From: Amphiura filiformis
Taxonomy: Eukaryota; Echinodermata; Ophiuroidea; Amphilepidida; Amphiuridae
Length of the DNA: 64,000 nucleotides
NCBI RefSeq assembly: GCF_039555335.1
Contig: NC_092636.1
Coordinates: forward strand, 61,625,706 to 61,689,705
Direction of reading: 5' to 3'
The position numbers and the translations under genes are program-made. Under the pieces are notes generated by a model. That model searched no databases and was not told where the DNA came from. It saw only the letters and a program-made list of their open reading frames with translations. This document shows positions 11,801-26,800 of this stretch, piece by piece. Numbering within the stretch: the stretch's first letter is position 1; the number at the start of each line of letters is the position of its first letter.

Positions 11801-14800
11801 TGCCGTACCGAAATTACCAGCATCATTACCAAAGTTGAGGTGAATAAAATATTAACTTGGTGCTGTTTTATAATGCGATTGGTCGATCTTTTTTAAATTT
11901 ATTTTTCAGGCTGCCAAAGCTGCCAACCTGCAAATAGATTCTCTTCAACAGAATCTTTCCAGTTCAACTGCAGCCCTCAATCAAATCAACCTCATGGTCA
12001 CCAAGGAAACCAACAACAGAGGGCTCACTTTACTCAACATATCCTCCTCATCTGATGAGTTTCCTTCAGCCAATCAGAGACCAGCATTAGTGGTGACATC
12101 TTTCCAGCAGTTATGGAGACACTGCGAGGAAGAGCTGAATGATGTGAAACTAAAAGCAATGTATTCTTGTAAAGAGCTTGAAGATTTGAAGACAGAATAT
12201 AGCGACTATAAAGGGAAAGTTTCTGAAGAGTATAGAAACAAGTAAGTTTGCCAGATTGTCTAATATGTGAGCCAAGGGATTTTACTGGGCCCTCAGAGAT
12301 CTTCAAACAAGTGAGATGACCAAGGTGTCTAATGTGTGAGTCATAATATGAGGTTTCACCAGGCCCACGAAGAGCTTCTCAAAATAAGATCCAAAGTACA
12401 GGATGGGTTAAAAATGCCATTCTTAATTTGGTACAACTTTGTGGTATGGATAAAACTCTGAAGCTTTTTTAGCTTTTAATTGAGACTAAATTTAAGTGTG
12501 TACCAAATCTACTACAACCAATAAATAAAAGTTTATTTTACCAACCATTTAAATTAAAAGTGGGGCCAAATATGGAATTTTACATTAAATATATGTGGTA
12601 TTATCAGCACAATCAAGTGATTACTGTCAAGAAATAATTGTCTGCTTTTAATCATTATTCTTTGTATTGGTAGGGGGTAGTGTATCCCTGAGCATTGTGG
12701 GTAATATTGTCACTAAAGCATTTTCCACCTTGATGTGTCAGTGACATCAGTGCGCATTTCATTGGACGCAGCTACAAATTGCTAGTGTATGATCAAAGCG
12801 CTGACGCACATATGCACATACTCAAAGACACCACATGGATGTGCGCACGAAACAGCTGCCTCAACGCTTTGACGTCACTGCCACATCAAAGTGGGAAATA
12901 CTTTAGCAATCAGAAATTGTTGGTCGCAAAGTTCATTTACATAGGTTTTGTGTGTAAAATTCTGTCAATTTCAATGTTGTATTACGGGTATCATGGTTCC
13001 ATAAATTCAAAAATACATAGAGGGGAGAAATATGTCTGCATTCAAATCAGGTGTAAACTTTGGATAACACACCCCACAATTCATGTTATTGAAACGTTGA
13101 AATTGACAGACTTGAACACACTACATCTGTGGGAACCACAGAATTAGAGAAGGAGAACCGGGACTCCCTATACCGCCACGTACAATCGGCGCCGTCAGCT
13201 ATGGGGAGAAAATTGGGGGGTATTTGGGTCCTTGCCGACGATTCTGCGTCTCATCTGAAGCGTCTTGGTACTCGCGTGCACTGGTCGCATCAAGTGCGTG
13301 TCTCAAATGTGCCCTTCATCTATGTCGCGCTTGCATGACAACGAATGCCTCGAGTGCATTCTGAGGGAAACCGAATACCCCCAATTTTTGCTCCATGCTT
13401 GTATCAAGATGGCGGTCGAGTCCAGATTCTCTGTCTTTAATTCTGTGTTGGGAACAAACTTCAGGGTCAATGATTTCCGATTGGAAGTCACAATATTACC
13501 CACCATAACATCTAATGATGTGTATTTTTATGTATAGGCTTTTTTATTACCTCTTTTAATTTGTCTTGATTCTAATTTTAATAACTATGCTGTACATATT
13601 CTTGTGTTTTTAAAATGTTTTTTCACATGTATATTGCTTGTATATGCGCTGTGATCGCTTGAAATGGCGCTTAATAAATGCCTATGTAATAATAATAATA
13701 ACCAGGGTACATGCTCCCCCAATGTGTCCTGTAATATAAAATCTCTTGTTTTTACAAGCCACAAATACTCTCCATGTGTTGATGATCTTATAACTGTATA
13801 CCTTATATCTCTGTTCTTAGACTCAACCAGTTAAGTGAGGAACATGAGAAACAGATGAACACAGTAACAGAGAGAGCATTGAATGCACGTCAGCAAGCCA
13901 CAGGTCTCCAGGCACAGCTGGCTGTACTACAGTAAGTCAAATGTAACTGGAAACAAAGAATATTGGACTGAAGCTGAATTTAAACTAAACTAAACTCCTC
14001 AACAAAAGTTTAGAAAGTTTTTTCAAGCATCTGTATCTCAAATTATTTGTGACATATGCATATCGTGTTGCATATCAATGGATAGCTACAATACTCTCCT
14101 TTACAGTGACACCCCATTTGAAACAATAACATTTTTCACGGCTGAGTACACGCCTTGTGAATGTAGTGGGGTCTCAAACAGAATTTGCCAAATTGACCAT
14201 TATTCTGTGCTCAAACAACACTAGCGGCATAGAATAATGGTCAATTTGGCAAATTCTGTGTACTCAGCCGTGAAAAATGTTATTGTTTCAAATGGGGTGT
14301 CATTGTAAAGGGAGTATTGTATATCCATTGATATGCAAACACGATATGAATATGTCACAAATAATTTGAGATACAGATGCTTGAAAAAACTTTCCAAACT
14401 TTTGTTGCGGAGTTTACATTGTAACCTTGAACTCTTCATTCCTTCTACAGTACTGATAATCTCTGAATGAAAACAATAAAAGCAATTAAAATGCATGATT
14501 TTATTGTTAGATTTGTTTACATAGAATTAGGTAGAAGCAGCTTGATGTATAAACATCTATATTGGTTTGTCAAGCATTGGGCCCAAAGTAGTATACCTCT
14601 CACCAAAAACATCCATTGGGCCTTAAAAATACAAATGTTACAACCATTTATGAATTGTAGCATGTATCCATAATCATACTACAACAAGTATGGCAGGATA
14701 TGAACATTTTCATGTGAACAAGTGGTGTTTGCTAGGCACATGGTGAAACAAATTGTATAAAAGGTAAGCTATTTCTTCTTATATAAGTGCCATGCAAATC

Positions 14801-17800
14801 TCTCTTTCCATGGATTTTCAATGGATTTTTCTAATAAAATTTATCATGGAAATCATTATTATTATTTCTGTTATTATTTTATTTTACACAAGAAACAGTA
14901 ATAAGTATAATCAAACAAGAAACAAGAAAGTATTCACTGATCATTCAATCAGGACTACCGGCCCACTGTTATGGAATTACCTGAACGATAACCTTAATGT
15001 ATAGCAAGCTCAATAAAACATTTTCGAAACAAATATAAAACACAGCTAATCTCATTTTATAACTAGTTCTTGGAGCCCCGTTTTTGTTCTTGTGTGATTA
15101 TGGTGATAGGCTTAATATACTTTGTTTGTTTGATGTTGTATTAATTTAGTTCTGTAAGGGGATGGTCAATGCTGGCCTCATTGGCCTTTCAGTCACCTCC
15201 TCCATAATTGCCTTGTTTTATTTTATTTGATGTTGAATTTCTTTGCATTTTGTTATTTTTTATTATGGAAATAAAGATTCATTCATTTAATACAAATGTT
15301 TCGCTGCGTTGAATGTTAGAGCCCTATACTGCAAATATTATAAATATCATATGTTGCTAAACAGATGTCGTCCATACAATTTACCATGGAAATCGTTATT
15401 ATTTTATTTTACCAAAAAATCAGCTTATAAATATATTTTAACATTTTTTTTCAGAGAACAGACACATGTTCAGATGGAAGCTAAAAGTAAATATGTTAGT
15501 GAATTGGAACAGACTATAGTAGAGATGCAGCAGCAGATGAATGAAACAAGGAAAACACTTGAAGAAAGGGTAAGGGCCAATTTATATTTGATATCATATA
15601 TCTTCTATGACACAACGGGGTGAATTCATATTGATTTCCTTTGTACCTTTGTGGTAAACTTCCGACTCACTGTTCAAAATTAGGTTGTCAACTGCTCATT
15701 GTACAAGGAAGCAATATGGCTATCGGAATCTTGTGGAATGCTTGTGGGACGCATTCTTTGCTTTTAAATGTACATGTCTTGTCCGAGCATTAAATGTAGA
15801 AAGAGTAGGATATCTCTAGGTTTCTGTTTCAGTAAAGTATTGCAAGATTTGATTCATTGAGACAGTTCTGTTCTTACAAGTATCGCTCAGTATGTGTAAT
15901 ATATTGTAAAGATTCAACCAAACTTGGATACAGCGTGGATCATGAAACAAGATATATCTGATCTACAGTAATTGAGGTTAAATAAGTAAATGGTAATAGT
16001 CAAATGGAAGGTGTATATCAACTCACATGATTCACTACACTTGATTTTAGAGAACCACAGCACTCCCTTGCTCAGATTGATGTGAGTGCCATGTTAATAG
16101 GCGACATACGCAGAGCTTTGTGTTCCTTTCAAGCAGGACAATCTGCGCCGCCTAATGTAATCAGCCAATCAGATTATCGGTCTGTGATGTTGTTATGATT
16201 ATCAGACTATTGAATCAGCCACTCAGAGCACAACTTCTGTGTTTACGCTGTGTACGCTCTCAAAATGTAAACAACCGCCGTTCTTCTCTGCCACAAACTG
16301 TAGCACTGTAATAAAATTGATAAATAAAATCTTATGTTTCATGTTATTAAATTTGATCAGCACACATACAACAGCTACATCTTTTTGAAACAGACATTTT
16401 GGTGAGTACATAACCAACTGAACTGTATGCATGGTATTTGCACTGTTGGAATGAATTATGATATGGTTCCTGCATGCAATCATGAAATGGGCTACTCAGT
16501 TGAAATCCATAAACCCATATGGAAGACATGACCTTAATCTTCTACACAAGGAGTATGAATTTCAAATGAGATTACCTGAATTGCTGACTCCATTTGAAGT
16601 CTACACCCCTGTGTTTGAGATTTAAGAGCATGTCTTCCATAGGGGTGTATAGATTTCAACTGCAATAGCCCAATGTTTACTAGAAGATGTAGAAGCCTTA
16701 TTTAAATTGTTACTTGTGCCCTTGCATTCTCTAACACTTCCCTATAGCTGCATGGGGTTTGTTTCAAAAACATTGTAGTTACCATGACAATTTTGAACAT
16801 TTCTGTTTCAGTGTCAGTCTTTGAACAATGAATTGGATGGGCTAACTGACCACCATCAAACAGTTTCCAAAGAGAGAGATGACCTGGTCAATATTGTGGA
16901 GGGTCTTGAGCAGGAACTAGCAGATGCCAAGGTCAGCAATACTTTGTATTTCTTATACTTTGTATAATATGTATTTTTTTACATGAGTAATACCTGCTGT
17001 AGCTATCAGATTTTGAGTGCCTGGACAGGAAATTGACTTGTTTTAAGCACAAAGAGATGTACCTAAAACATACTGACTCAATGTGTGTAACGTTATGTTC
17101 ATTTCACCATTTTGGATTGCAGGGCACATAGCGAAATTATCCGTAAGTACACTATTTGCCTTCCATAAGTGACACATATGTGGTTCTACCTCTGATATTG
17201 TTAAAGCGTGAAATGCAAAAATGGGTACATTTAGGCAGTGTTTTAACATACTGACTAACATTTATAAAAAATAATGTAATTGCTAAAAGTCAGGGAAAAG
17301 TGATTAAATTTCCAAAAAGAGGTTAAGGGAAAAGGTTAAGGGAAAGTTATGGAAATTTATTTAAAGAGAAAGTGACAATATGAAATCTGTAAAAATGAAT
17401 ATAAAAAAGATAAGAAAAAACAATATTTCATTCAAGCAAGGTGTGCTTGATGAAGGTTGGTCAGAAACTGATTTCAAGTATGTTGTTGTATCTTTTGCTT
17501 TGGCATTTTCTATTGAAGAGTAATTGAATTTTAAAATTGAAAGTCAGTGGAAATCCTGACAGGTGAAGATAAACCCTTTTTGAACCGTCAAATTTTCAAT
17601 TATAGAAAATAATATACAGAGATATAATTTTCAATTAATCTTAATTCATCACACATCTTTTTGCCATCAGGACTTGTTAGCTAGGGCTGATACAGATGCT
17701 GATTCCGAACACAAACAGTACACTCACCTCACGGACACTCTGGAGGAAACAAACCAAAAGTACAATGACCTGATGGGTCAGCTAGAGAAGAGGACGTCAG

Positions 17801-20800
17801 AGGTTGAGGATTTGAAGAAGTTGCTTGAGGATGCTAAAATAGAAGCCAAGACACAGATGGAGGAGAAGGTTTGTATTTGATTTGAATGATTTTAAGTAAA
17901 ATGTGTGTTTTTGTATCATACTTGTCAAATATATTGTGTATGCTGTTGTCTATGGTTTGTGGCACATGCTTCGTAAAGTTTAATATACACTGGTTCATTT
18001 TGCAAATAAGCAATTTTCATCTTCAACATGAAAAAAAATACATAACTTTTACAAAAACACATGTTTTGTTAAATGTTTCTGAGAAACTTTTGGTTATCAT
18101 TGCAGATGTCTGCAGTTGCAGCCCAAGAGAAACAGAGATCTTCAGAGCTCACCGGTCAACTCTCAGCCCAAGTTGCATCTCTTACCCATAAATGCACCAT
18201 CCTATCTCAAGAACTGGACCAGAAAGAAAACATTCTTCACAACTTCAAGCTACAGCAAGCTGACACTTATAAAAACACAGAAGATACAAACTATCAACTC
18301 CAAATTGCTTTGGCTGACAAAACAGACCTGGCAAAACAGATTGAAGAAAGGAAGAAAGATTCTGAAATAATGAAGCAGGAAAGGGACCACTATTTTTCTC
18401 TTCTTGCAGAGAGAAATAAAGAGTTGAACTCTTTGAGAAGTGAGCAAGAAAAACTCTTAATCCAGGTCAGGGAACAAGATCAGCAACTGATGGCATTCAG
18501 AGAGCAAGCAACTAGTATGACCCACCTGGTGGAGTTGAGCTCTAAATCAAGTAATGACATGAAAGACGAGAAGGCTCGTCTCCAGCAACTCTTTGAGGAA
18601 CAGAAACTGGAGACCAATGGTTTGAAGATTGCGATGGAAGGTGCGGAGGGTCGGCTGAAGTTGAAGGAGAGGAAAGTGGAGGACTTGGAAGAGGCAAATA
18701 GGAGGTTGACGGAGGAGGTCAACGAGAAGATGCAGGAGATGGAGGATATTATAGAAAGCAAAGAGAAGATGCTGACTGAACTCAGAGAGGCAAAGTTAGA
18801 GGTAAATGATATGATCCGACCAGGCCAAAGGTGGTAAATATGAAATTGAGATATATAGGGAGCAAAAACCAATGTGAAATACAAGCAAAATTTGCCATAT
18901 GAAAGCTCACAACCTTGTAACCAAGTATGGTAGGGGATCTAACGATTTCAGCAATAGTACTCTGGTTCTTGGATGATGATGATGTTTAAAATGATAAAGA
19001 CCAAAGTTTCATAATTACCTCCTTTTGCCAGGTTGGATCAGATTGTGTAAGAAATGATTAATTTGTCAGAAATGTAATGATTTAACTGACTCTGTAAAAT
19101 GAAGGAAAACTCTGTAACTTGAGATGGAGAAGTGGAAGGATCCATACAAAGTCGTGACAGAGGCTGCAACTTGAGAGGGAAACTTCCTAGGACCATAGCG
19201 TTCAATGCACCACCTCCCGTCCCAAGTCGGGGGCAGTTGTAGTAGACTAAGAGAAATGACAACAGGATGTAGTATAGCCTAGGCTTGATAATCCCAACAC
19301 TTTCAAGACTGCACACGTCGTAAAGAAATGTTGATGCAGAGCAAGCCAGGCAGTGACCACACTCTCTTTCCTCACTCTCAATCCTCTTCTTCTGAAGCCT
19401 AGCTATGTGGACATGATGATTGTTTGCAATCCTTCGGATTTGCATCTTGAAAGTTTCGCCCAAAAGTCTTTATCTTTTCCCTTCTTTCTTTTTTAGGTTG
19501 ATGCTATGGCCAGAGATAACGAGAGGCTAAGACTGGATTTGGTACAAGGTAGACGCCAGTTTGACAAGGACAGAAATAAGCTTACTAGCAAGTTAAGAGC
19601 TGTACAGCATGAGTTAGCAGTAACTACCAAGGCTGTACAAACTGCTAATACAGTAGATGTCAAAGGTGAGATAAGGATAAAAATGGTTTGTTGAGCAAGA
19701 CTGTAGATAACTGTTACCACCAGAAGAGATTAGGATTAAAATGCATTTTCAAAGTTAGATTAGATTAGTGTAATGGTATGGATTTAGAGTTAGGATTTAG
19801 AATTTAGGATTAGGGTTAAGGTTGGGATTAAGAGATTAGTGTTAGGATTAGGTTTTAAGGTGGCAACCACTATTCTGAGTTGCTCTGCTTGTTGTTTTTT
19901 CAACCAGGAAAAAGCACTTTTTTAAAACCCTCATAAAAGTGTTGCATGGAGGATATAAAGTTATCATCTACTTTTGAAATAAATCTTTCTTGGACAATAT
20001 TGTATGGCTGTTCACATTGAGTACATGAATGTACTTAGCACATATCGGACACACTGCTTGGATAAAACATTGCATTGTGTGGCTGGTCAATTACACAGAT
20101 TGGTCATGCATACAATACGGCCTCATATATTTGTGGGACACACAGGTGCATTCAAATATTCTGTCCAAGAATTAATTATACAGACAGTAGATGCCTAGAT
20201 TTATTATAAATGTGGGTAAAATAAAATATCACTTAATAGTCTACCCTACCACCCAAAGGCAACAAAATATGGTATGCAGTTAAACCAAGTATAGGTATCT
20301 TTCATAATTTGTTTCCCGTTTTTTCAAAATGTGTTTTAATTTTGTTTATTGCTTTTCAGCTGTGCGTGTAGCAGAGTCCATGCAGAAGAAAGTGACAGCC
20401 AAACGAGGAGAGATAGACTCACTACAAAGCAAGATACACTGGCTAGAGGAGTGTCTGGATGCAGCCCACAAGGTAAACCAACTATGGATGCATTTATAAA
20501 CATTAATTCATGATTATACAGGGTGCCCCCAAAATGATTAGCTGCATGTGGGTTGAAATAAATATTTCTTGCAGGTGATGCATCACCAAATGACTTTTTA
20601 ATTTCAGAATTTATCGAGAACCACAAAACATGGTTTTTGCTTTATATTGTATGATAGCTTGCTTGATTGATCCATTGATTGATTGATTGATTGATCCATT
20701 GATTGGTCGATTGACTGATTTACCTCTTTTTCTTTACAGGAAAAATCTGCTGTGATAGGTGAAAAAGACAGGCTGCTATTGAAGCTGGAAAAATTGAGCA

Positions 20801-23800
20801 GGCAAAATCAGAGATTGACTACCGACCTAACAACTATGATACAGAAGAGAAAAGCACAAAAATCTGTTGTCAAAAAATTAGAATCGGCACTTGAAAAGGT
20901 TAGCAGTGCCAGTCATAAATTAAATGAATCTGGCACATAAATGTATAATATTTGCAAGTTTTATGATTGTATCTTTGTGTATACTCATCAAGTGAGGAAT
21001 CCCTGATTGATGAAAGAGCCAATGACAGAATATATGTAGATATAGCTTTTGTACCATTTGATCAGTGACTGCAAAGAATTGTGTTGTCATTTCAAATATA
21101 GGTAAAATTGCCCGTACAGAAGCTAGATAAATTGGAAAAAAAAATCAACTATTCAAGCCATTTAATAATCTGGAGTTTATTGGGTTCCTGTTACTTATGT
21201 TTAACCAGTTGGTCTGGACGGACACACGTTTGGGTCCTGATAGGACCAGGCTCAAGCAAATTACTCAAGCCAGGCTTAAAAGCTTAGACAAGTATGCTGA
21301 CCCGTATGGAGCAAAAAAGAAAAGAAACAGGATTGATGTTAAGGAGCAAAGAAAAGAAAGGCCACTCTCAACAAATCAAGATAGCAGTAATTAATTTGCT
21401 CTTAGCTCTAAGTCTCTAAATCTGTGAAAATGATTTTATCATAAAATTCATTTTGTAACATACTAAGAACTACATATATTTTGTAAAAAGAAGCATTTGT
21501 GTATTTGTGTAGACCCTCCCTCGGGTCCATGGAGAACGACTGGTAATGTATATTACATAGCATTAAAAATCAACCCAATACATGGACCCTCCCAGTCTGT
21601 AAGCAATTTGCCTTCCAGTTCCCAGCATTTTGTGGGAGTTCACTTTTACGGAGTTGGCGTCACGCCATCTCTCTATATACCACGTCCATGTTTTCACTAC
21701 ATTAACGTTTGTTTAAGCGACTAAAACAACGATATTGTATCCGACCAATCAACGCAGCTTGGCAGCGCGGGGATATTTGACGAGTCTTCCCCAGCTAAAT
21801 AATGTGCAAACATTTGCAAACTGCACACGATAATATACGCAATATGGACAATAGGCCTAAGTCCGAGTCGAGTGGTTGCCTTTTATTATTGCGCGTACCA
21901 TGGGTCTATCAGACGCGTGCCAGTTGAGCTCAATACCATATTTGAATAGAAACTGGGGCGGGGCTTTCGTAATTGACATTGGAATCACCGTGCTTCGTTG
22001 AACGATTATTTGGAAGGGAGATCTCTAACAGATTGGACCAGTCGAGGAATCAGCGCGCAGTGGACTTTCGCGTTCAATTATAATGCGAGTATATATCTAT
22101 ATTGCTGCATGGTTGACTGTGTGTAATCAGTGGCGTCGATTTGTGGATGAAGAGGAATGGGTTTTTGGCATTGAAGAAAATAAGGGGGGTTACAGGACTT
22201 TGGCATTTTTTTCATAGGGCATTATGTAATTATTTATTGTTACATTATCCAGAGATGAAACTGAACCGAGACTGGGGGACAGTCTAGTATTTGTGTTGTA
22301 TTTGACAAATAATTGTGTGTAATTTGCAGGCAGCATTGAAGCACTCAGAGGTACAGGCTTACATTGAGATGCAGGAACAGGATATAACAAGGTTAAAACT
22401 CAAACATCAATTGGAAGTCAAGGTACGTTGGGGTGTGGGGGTGTGTTGACAAGTGTGTGGGCTGATATGATATTTCATCTCAGAGTGTGGGGATGTGTGC
22501 GAACTTATAATACGCCTCAAATCAACTCAGTGTGTGGGGATGTGTGTGGCCTCAAATTGTCGGCCACATCACATACTGTCGTATTTCAAAAAGACACACA
22601 CATCATTTCAACCTGCAAGCAGATGTATTGTTAAGCATGGACTCTCCTGGGTGTGTCTGCCAGTGCATTTGCATAGTTCTACACTATATGCATGTGGATG
22701 TGTGCTGATATTGGTGACAAAATGGAAAACAAATTGAGGGCCCTATATACCTACCATGTTTTTATAAGTTAACTTTGACATATTTTTCTTCCTTGGCTCT
22801 TTTCTTCTTTTTATCTTGCCTCATTCATCCAGGAGTTACAAAGATCTTCAGCAGTGCCAACCACCAGCAGATCAAATATAACCAATACCCATAAGGCTTA
22901 CTACCCATCACTCCCCATCAGTACAGTAATTCAATCCAATTTGTTAGGTGCCAAGGAAACCAAGACTCAAGCAGCACAAACAAACAGTACATTTCTCACA
23001 GAGAAGAGACTGTTCACAGAGCAAACAGAGAAAGGGAATTCAGTACCACAAACCACCACAGAGGTATGCATTTAACTTGACTTAACATGTTGGTGCATGC
23101 AATTCATTCGCCTCGTAGACCAGGAAGGTGTATAGAATTGCTAATCGCCTCAGCAATATGTGACCATCCAGCACAACTGAGCCCTGAAGTCGCCAATCAT
23201 CATTTTTGAGATATTCAACCAAAATATTCTGCTTGAAATTAGCTTTAAAATGATGTATATCATGTCTATAGTACTTGACATTTAAGTAGTGAAAATCAAT
23301 AAAACAGTCAATAAATCCTTTGTTTCCTATTGTTTATTGTTAAGTTCAATGGAACATATCTCAATAGTGGCACTGGCGACATCCAGGCTCAGTTGTGGAG
23401 GATGGTCACATATATGTAAAAACAGCTTATGCAATAACCTAACATTTCTTTGATAGTGGCTTCATGTTAACAATGTCTGAATTTGAATGCCCGTATCTCC
23501 AATCACATACAACATCATAGGTATTGTTTTGCTCAACATTAATTGTTGAATTTTATGAAATTGATTTGTAAAAGATGTAGACACACTGTAAATGCAGTGT
23601 TGTTATTACAGATCAGCTTTCCCTCTGATTATGTTTATATTATTTACCACTTTCCACCAACACATGTGAATCTTCACTGTCACTCATGTTTTATCTTGTG
23701 ATGTATATTGTACAGTTGCTACCACATAGTGATGTCAACCTTGAGCTAAAAGAATTGCTGTCTGAGATGAAAACTGTGTTAAATACTGCAGTAGATTCAG

Positions 23801-26800
23801 GCAAGCAGCAAAGACAAACACCAGGAATGCCAACAAATCCATATAGGAATGCTGTGGTTATAAAAGGTGAGAGGAGAAAACAAACAAATATCTAAACCAA
23901 ACCTATATCATCAACATCTCTTTATTACTACAATGTCTGACAACCTTTCACGGTTAGGGAATCAGGCAGTACAATGTACTCTCTATAAGAAGACAACATA
24001 AAGTTCTGCTGTCCTTTAGCCACTACTTCTAATACTGACAAATTTGGCATAAACACCATTTTGAAAAACATTAAATTATCAAACATCTTAACCATGTATG
24101 GTAGAGATGAGATATCAGTGGTTCATTTCACTTTTACATTTATGACGTTTTTGTAAGTCTCAAAAATCTATTGTAACTTACAACATATCGTAAAATCTAT
24201 TTCAGTAAAATGATCTACAATCGGTACCCTCAGTGTTAAAGTTATAAGGATTTACTACAGGGACCCTTTGTAAAGGTAGGACAAGTAACAGGGTATTTTT
24301 CTGGTGAAGTCTGGTGGTTCTTGACGTTACTTGAGTTATGAAGGCATAAAAGTTTAATGAACTACACCCCTGGTTATCATCATTGTAAAGCTAAATATTA
24401 TGAGCCATACTGTCATTGGCACAAGAGGATCCAATCAGCTGACAATTTTGATTTCGTCTCTGTACAGGACTTGATCCACCAATCCGTACATCTTCTCCAG
24501 TCAGTAATACCCCAACACTCGCTACCTCATACACACCCCACCCTCAAGGCCCCCTCACAGCCTACACACCTACTAAGCTAACCATGGATGGACCCCCTTC
24601 ACCAGTAGCTGATCTGTTAGGGCGATACAGCAGGAATGTATCAGAGTCTGGGCAGGAGAGCCTTGGTGGAAAAGATTTACTGGAATCACAGTTTAATGGG
24701 GTGAAGATGGCATCGGCAGTCAAGACCAGAAGGACAAGACACAGAAGGTATTTATGATTAGGATATAAAAAACAGGTTTGCTTCTTGTAGGTTCAAAACC
24801 AAGAGGCAAGATGCCCCTTTTCATTTTATTATTAGCTGTTATTGTTTTACTTTTGTGTGTTAGGATATTCTGTGAGTCAGTGCCACATCACCTCCAGTTG
24901 ATAATGTCATTCGTGGGAGTGAAAATAGGTTGTCAATTCGAAAGTTGTTGTTGAAGGTTGCTGTCATTGGTGTTGTGTATGTCTCGATTGTGTACATGTA
25001 TAATCAATGGAACCAAACAAGTTTCTAGCTCTCCAGGAAGAAGTTACTTACATTGATAAACTATACTGATAATTCCATGGCTGAGTGTTGTTTTTTCGTA
25101 GTTGAATTTTTACGCCAACATCGATATGTAGCCTTCGGTTCTGTCATTTCTAACAAATGCAAAAACCATGTTTGAATTGAGCCATATGCAGTTTGGGCCC
25201 AGGACTAATTGATTTGTGGGTTACATAATAGCCCGGACTGACAAAATATGGTAAAGTGTCTTTCAGATCATGTGGTCAAATTAATAGCAAAATATGTTAT
25301 TGAATCAATATTTTTAAACTTTTGCAACAGTAGATTTCCTTTGTAGGTAATGAATGAATGATGCATGTGTACTTGATCATTTTACTGCTGCCCTTGTGAA
25401 CTTGATTTATCCCATGTGTGCTAATATCTCAAGTTCAACTAGAACTAGTTGTATTTTTGTCTGGGGTCATATACATGGGTCAACTCTTACCAAGACCCTA
25501 AGGATCATTTTGGTATGCTACAAGCCTGGTAAAATAGGTATTTTAAAAAAGTAATCTCAGTGGTAACAGTTGTTAAGTGGTCAGCACAGTGAGAAAGCAT
25601 TTGCCATGGTCCGCAAGTGTACTGATTAAAAACAGCCATTATTTTATTGAGTTGGTTGTTTCATGTCTCATTGGGAATTTGATAATAAATCCCACCCAGT
25701 CTCCAAATTAATATTTTTACCTTAGGCAGCACTTTTGCACCCCATTTTGAAAGTTGTGGTGCAATTAAGTCAGTACAATGTGATATCGCAATTTTGCACC
25801 ACACTTTTAGAGTTGTATCGCAACAGGCACATTTTGGGGTGCAAATTGCACTGTGATAGGGCTTATTTTGAACGCTGATCCCACCCCAAAAGTCCAATCA
25901 TATTTCAGTTGGAAAAGGGGAGGGACTATAATACCCAGGGCAGTGTGGATATCTATCATCTCTCATTTTTATTCAGTGGGAGTGGTCTAGTTCGTAGACA
26001 CATAATCTGATTGGATAATCGCATGATTTTGGGTGCGGTTTATCAGGCCGTAGACCTGTCTGTCGTCTATCGGTAGAGGATAGTAAAAACAAAAATTCCT
26101 ATCGTTTATTCTCTAAATATTCAATCAAGTAGTTTATCAAAGTTTATGCAATTATTTTTCCTCAGAGTGTCAAATGGAACAGATGGTAATCAGATCACTG
26201 AGATTGCCTCAGAGGAAGACGTCATGTCTGTCACAAGTGTGGCAACAGCGGGTGAGTTGTATTATATGATTGGAAACATGTTTAACTTGGAGAATATTAG
26301 AATAAAGGTATTGTTTGAGCCGCTGTCATGCATCTATCGTCTCATATAACATGGGCGACATCATTATTTTAAGTAAAACAATGAGGCAAAGCTGAGTTGT
26401 TTTATGCCAACAAATATAACAGTGTTCTTAAAGCTTAATTAATTGCCAGTTAATATCAATACCTCAAATTAAAAGTCACCAATCACATTTATTGTTTTCA
26501 GATTTAGATTCCAGCATGGAATCCCAGAAACATCACATTGAACAGCTGGAAGAGCAGCTCAAAGTTCTCTCCAAGATTGGAGGACAATTACAGCAGGAAA
26601 ATAAAGGTAAATTCGTCGCTCCCAAGACATAGTGGCGTATCAGTCATTTTTGACAAAATGAGATAAGATCAGTTTCATAATCTATGTATAAAGCTCTACA
26701 TTCTGACAAACTTTCAAGACATGCATGTCATTAATTAATAAAGTATTATCACTAATTAGGTTTGGCGTATCTCACTCAATGGAATTATTGTGTACAACAT

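Noticed and set aside
18480-18884. Minus-strand ORF of 134 codons
   Set aside because: It is the antisense of CCDC158-like exon 13; its Ser/Leu-rich composition is the complement of a Glu/Lys-rich coil.
19750-19862. Interstitial telomere
   Set aside because: The repeats are TTAGG-like but too degenerate and irregular to call a telomeric array.
20740-20940. Short form of the CCDC158-like protein ending at the TAA after exon 16
   Set aside because: Homology continues in exon 17 and a GT donor is present; intron retention cannot be judged without transcripts.
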